DNA of 6,970 bases from Erysipelotrichaceae bacterium UBA6182. Lineage in GTDB: Bacteria > Bacillota_I > Bacilli_A > Erysipelotrichales > Erysipelotrichaceae. Position 1 is the first letter of the stretch. The number at the start of each line of letters is the position of its first letter. The stretch lies in contig DITO01000072.1 in NCBI GenBank assembly GCA_002422065.1, positions 1-6,970 of the forward strand, written 5' to 3'. The notes under the pieces are model-generated. The model did not search any database. It was not told the origin of the DNA and saw only the letters and a program-made list of their open reading frames with translations. Position numbers and translations under genes: made by a program. Shown here piece by piece: positions 5,208 through 6,970 of the stretch.

Positions 5208-5423
5208 ATGCCAAAAGGACAAAAAACAACTTTGTTATACGCTAATCTAAGAAAAGAAATGGCTCTCAAGGGTTTTTCAATTAGAGCATTAGCAAAGCAA
5301 ATGGGGCTATCCGAAGGTGCATTAAGAAAAAAACTTAATGGTACATCAAGATTTTATTTAGATGAAACCAGCAAGATTTCTGCATTCTTAGATAAACCTG
5401 TTGATGAATTATTTGTGAATTAG
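5208..5423 (+). CDS. Cro-like HTH regulator, first early gene
   Basis: 71 residues, almost wholly one small DNA-binding domain. The helix-turn-helix lies at about 24-45 (SIRALAKQMGLSEGALRKKL), followed by a YLDETSKISAFLDKPVDELF segment typical of the last helices in short XRE-family proteins. ATG 5208 has AAAGGAG at 5191-5197, ten bases before it. As first gene of the rightward operon and divergent from the repressor, it should act as the Cro counterpart, binding the shared 14-bp sites and lowering repressor synthesis once the lytic path starts. The basic N-terminus (MPKGQK) may add DNA contacts. It could instead be an activator; the sequence does not settle this. Confidence 0.8.
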   Translation: MPKGQKTTLLYANLRKEMALKGFSIRALAKQMGLSEGALRKKLNGTSRFYLDETSKISAFLDKPVDELFVN

Positions 5424-5437
5424 GTTGGTGGTGTGCT

Positions 5438-5632
5438 ATGAATTTAAAAATTATTAGTAATGTTGAAGCTGCAAATGAGCCTGATTTATCAAGTGCAGCA
5501 GATTGGTTTATCAGAAATATAATCGGTCTTAACAATCAGGAAGTACTAGGGTTATCAGAAGATGTGGGGACAGCTGATGAGGATCCTGATAAAAAGACAA
5601 ATGTTAAAGTAGTAAACGAAAAAAGAAAATAA
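5438..5632 (+). CDS. Small hypothetical early protein (64 aa)
   Basis: 64 residues with a hydrophobic-amphipathic first half (DWFIRNIIGL near 23-32) and a very polar second half rich in Asp, Glu and Lys, ending in a basic KRK. Start ATG 5438 has only a GGTGGTG-type ribosome site, weaker than its neighbours, 14 bases after the Cro-like gene stop, so translation may depend on the upstream gene. No membrane segment, HTH or known motif is visible. It sits in the early operon between two better-supported genes, and small unknown proteins are the rule at that place. Function unknown. Confidence 0.55.
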   Translation: MNLKIISNVEAANEPDLSSAADWFIRNIIGLNNQEVLGLSEDVGTADEDPDKKTNVKVVNEKRK

Positions 5633-5657
5633 CAAATCCGGAGCAAGGAGAAAAACG

Positions 5658-5999
5658 ATGAAAAAGAAAACTAAATTATCTATTGAAAGTGAAAAAGTTG
5701 TTGAGGTTATAAGTGGAGCTAAGTCTGCACTAACTGAAGCAACTTTATTTTATGGATTTCTAAAAGAGAACGATATGGTGGATAGATGTAGAGAAAAAGA
5801 GCAAAAATCAATAATTGAAGGTGCCAAATATCGACTCGAGAAATTAGGATTGTCTAAAGAACAAATTGATTCGATTAGTTGGGAACTAGATCCAAAAATC
5901 GAATTGTTCTATAAAGATTGGTGCAAGGATAACAACAGAGACTTTACTAATCTAGAAAGCATGAATTTATTTCTTGAACAAAAAGGTCAGCAAGCATGA
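5658..5999 (+). CDS. Hypothetical early protein (113 aa)
   Basis: 113 residues, soluble and mostly helical by composition, beginning with a basic MKKKTKLS stretch. The middle has two charged helical segments (around 38-60 and 64-74, the latter including LSKEQIDSISWELD) and the end runs to LFLEQKGQQA. ATG 5658 has AAGGAG at 5645-5650, seven bases away, a strong site. Its stop overlaps the start of the next gene (ATGA), so the two are probably translated together. I see no catalytic motif or zinc pair (its two cysteines are far apart) and recognise no family; a small DNA-metabolism or regulatory accessory is possible but not shown. Confidence 0.65.
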   Translation: MKKKTKLSIESEKVVEVISGAKSALTEATLFYGFLKENDMVDRCREKEQKSIIEGAKYRLEKLGLSKEQIDSISWELDPKIELFYKDWCKDNNRDFTNLESMNLFLEQKGQQA

Positions 6000-6511
6000 G
6001 ACTAAGAATCATTAGAAAAAAGAAAGGCTTTAGACAAACAGATCTAGCCGAGAAGGTTCAAATCAGTCCGATGATTCTATCACTGCTTGAGAACTATGAG
6101 GTTCTACCAACACCACAAATAATGCTAGCTTTAGAAGAAACCCTTGGTAAGAACAGATTAGAACTGTATGACCGAAAAGAACTGCAGCTATTGAAGAGTC
6201 TCAATAATCGATTCAACGTTCCTGAAGATTATCCTCATTTCCATGTTCATGTGCGATTACCAAGAAAACTAAAGAAACTCATGTGTAAAGAGAACTTTAG
6301 AAAAGCAGGTTATCGTGACATGAATGATTGGTTCATGAGACGTGTAAAAGATTTTGCATTAAGACTTGGATACATTAACGAGTATTTCAAGGAAAAAGAA
6401 AAGAACGCACAATCTGGGGAGATAAATGCGTTCAATGGTCCTATCCAGAGCAAGGAAGAAACCAAAATCATTATACACGAAAATGATGCATCAGACAAGG
6501 TGACATCATGA
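5996..6511 (+). CDS. HTH-domain protein with extra C-terminal region
   Basis: 171 residues. Residues 1-58 form an XRE-type domain (RIIRKKKGFRQTDLAEKVQI, then SPMILSLLENYEVLPTP), with the HTH at about 13-34. The middle (about 60-130) is basic and contains HFHVHVRLPRKLKKLM followed by a GYRDMNDWFMRRVKDFAL helix pair, which could be a second binding or dimer domain of ribbon-helix-helix type. The C-terminal 35 residues are polar and probably disordered. ATG 5996 overlaps the upstream stop (ATGA) and starts right at the first HTH helix; the end again overlaps the next ATG as ATGA. A second regulator acting within the early operon, or a replication-associated DNA-binding protein, are both open. 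The HTH call is firm, the role is not. Confidence 0.75.
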   Translation: MRLRIIRKKKGFRQTDLAEKVQISPMILSLLENYEVLPTPQIMLALEETLGKNRLELYDRKELQLLKSLNNRFNVPEDYPHFHVHVRLPRKLKKLMCKENFRKAGYRDMNDWFMRRVKDFALRLGYINEYFKEKEKNAQSGEINAFNGPIQSKEETKIIIHENDASDKVTS

Positions 6512-6970
6512 TTCCATTCGGTATATTGCTTCCGGTTAAAAGAAAATACACGAAGTTAATCATCGATGGTAAAAAATTAGCTGAAGCAAGAAAAAGATTT
6601 CCTAAAATCAAACTGCCATGTCCTGTATACATTTATGAATCATTTGGAACTCAACGGTATGTTACTGATGAACTATGGGGTGACAAATATGATGTGTGGT
6701 TTGGATATGAAATTTTTAAAGAGATTCATCCATACAAGCATCTAAGACTCATCACTGAAGGCAGAGGATCCATCGTGGCTAGATTCACATTAGAATCTGT
6801 AGAAACTATAAAACCTGATTGGGAAGATGGAAGCTATGAAGTTGATGATGACTTACTAAATGATTTAAAACTAACCATCCAGGAACTTATCAAGTATGGT
6901 AATGGAGAAAATGTTTACTCCTGGAGAATCAATGACTTGCAGCTAGTTAGTGAAGTTAATTTATCAGACA
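6508..6970 (+). CDS. ASCH (PUA-like) domain protein, 3'-truncated
   Basis: The frame runs 154 codons from ATG 6508 to the window edge with no stop. After the MIPFGILLPVKRKY start comes DGKKLAEARKRFP, which carries the ASCH motif GxKxxExR (Gly21, Lys23, Glu26, Arg28). Next is PVYIYES (about 39-45), a strand around GSIVARFTLESVE, and near the edge a YSWRINDLQL segment where family members usually show a Y-x-W-x-I closing strand. ASCH domains are PUA-like beta barrels thought to bind RNA or modified nucleotides; stand-alone versions are frequent in phage early regions of Bacillota. The insertion between the IYES strand and GSIV (about 35 residues, with WGDKYDVWFGYEIF) is characteristic of the phage versions as I know them. 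The upstream gene's stop overlaps as ATGA, so it belongs to the same operon. Confidence 0.75.
   Translation, partial: MIPFGILLPVKRKYTKLIIDGKKLAEARKRFPKIKLPCPVYIYESFGTQRYVTDELWGDKYDVWFGYEIFKEIHPYKHLRLITEGRGSIVARFTLESVETIKPDWEDGSYEVDDDLLNDLKLTIQELIKYGNGENVYSWRINDLQLVSEVNLSD

Noticed and set aside
5041..5229. 62-residue leftward ORF through the control region
   Set aside because: It covers both promoters and the repeats, and its start would lie in the Cro-like gene; the hydrophobic translation follows from AT-rich non-coding DNA.

Overview
This window reads as part of a temperate phage (or prophage-derived) genome from a low-GC Bacillota host. The composition is AT-rich, most genes have strong Shine-Dalgarno sites, TGA is used as a stop with TGG for Trp, and genes overlap tightly (ATGA, TAATG). 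Gene identities come from reading motifs in the translations; no database search was made.

Left arm (1-2590, all rightward): the end of a phage late operon. It holds the 3' part of a probable tail/baseplate-type protein, a 38-codon small ORF, a two-helix membrane protein, a four-helix membrane protein whose second half has its own strong internal ribosome site (holin-like in look, not proven), and an acidic protein with a C-terminal predicted coiled coil. A rho-independent terminator closes the operon. No endolysin is visible.

Middle (2591-3263, rightward): a PH-like plus SHOCT-domain gene with its own extended -10 promoter just after the terminator, placed like a phage 'moron' cargo gene, followed by a possible 48-codon ORF.

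Lysogeny module (3247-5207): a large serine recombinase (integrase type) and a short XRE-family repressor form a leftward two-gene operon. The integrase ribosome site begins inside the last codon of the repressor gene. A control region of about 170 bp carries a strong rightward promoter, a leftward promoter, and two exact plus one degenerate copy of a 14-bp operator-like element.

Right arm (5208-6970, rightward): early genes, namely a Cro-like HTH protein, two small unknown proteins, a second HTH protein with an extra C-terminal region, and a 3'-truncated ASCH-domain protein.

Late genes lie directly beside the integrase end of the lysogeny module. This order is expected for a virion or excised phage genome, not for a single integrated prophage, and it places attP at or near 3117-3310. 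The most unusual points are the integrase with no zinc-ribbon cysteines, its 3' end coinciding with a 16-bp perfect palindrome in the presumptive attP region, the in-frame internal start in the membrane gene, and the three-site operator layout. I see no wholly new system that the sequence proves.
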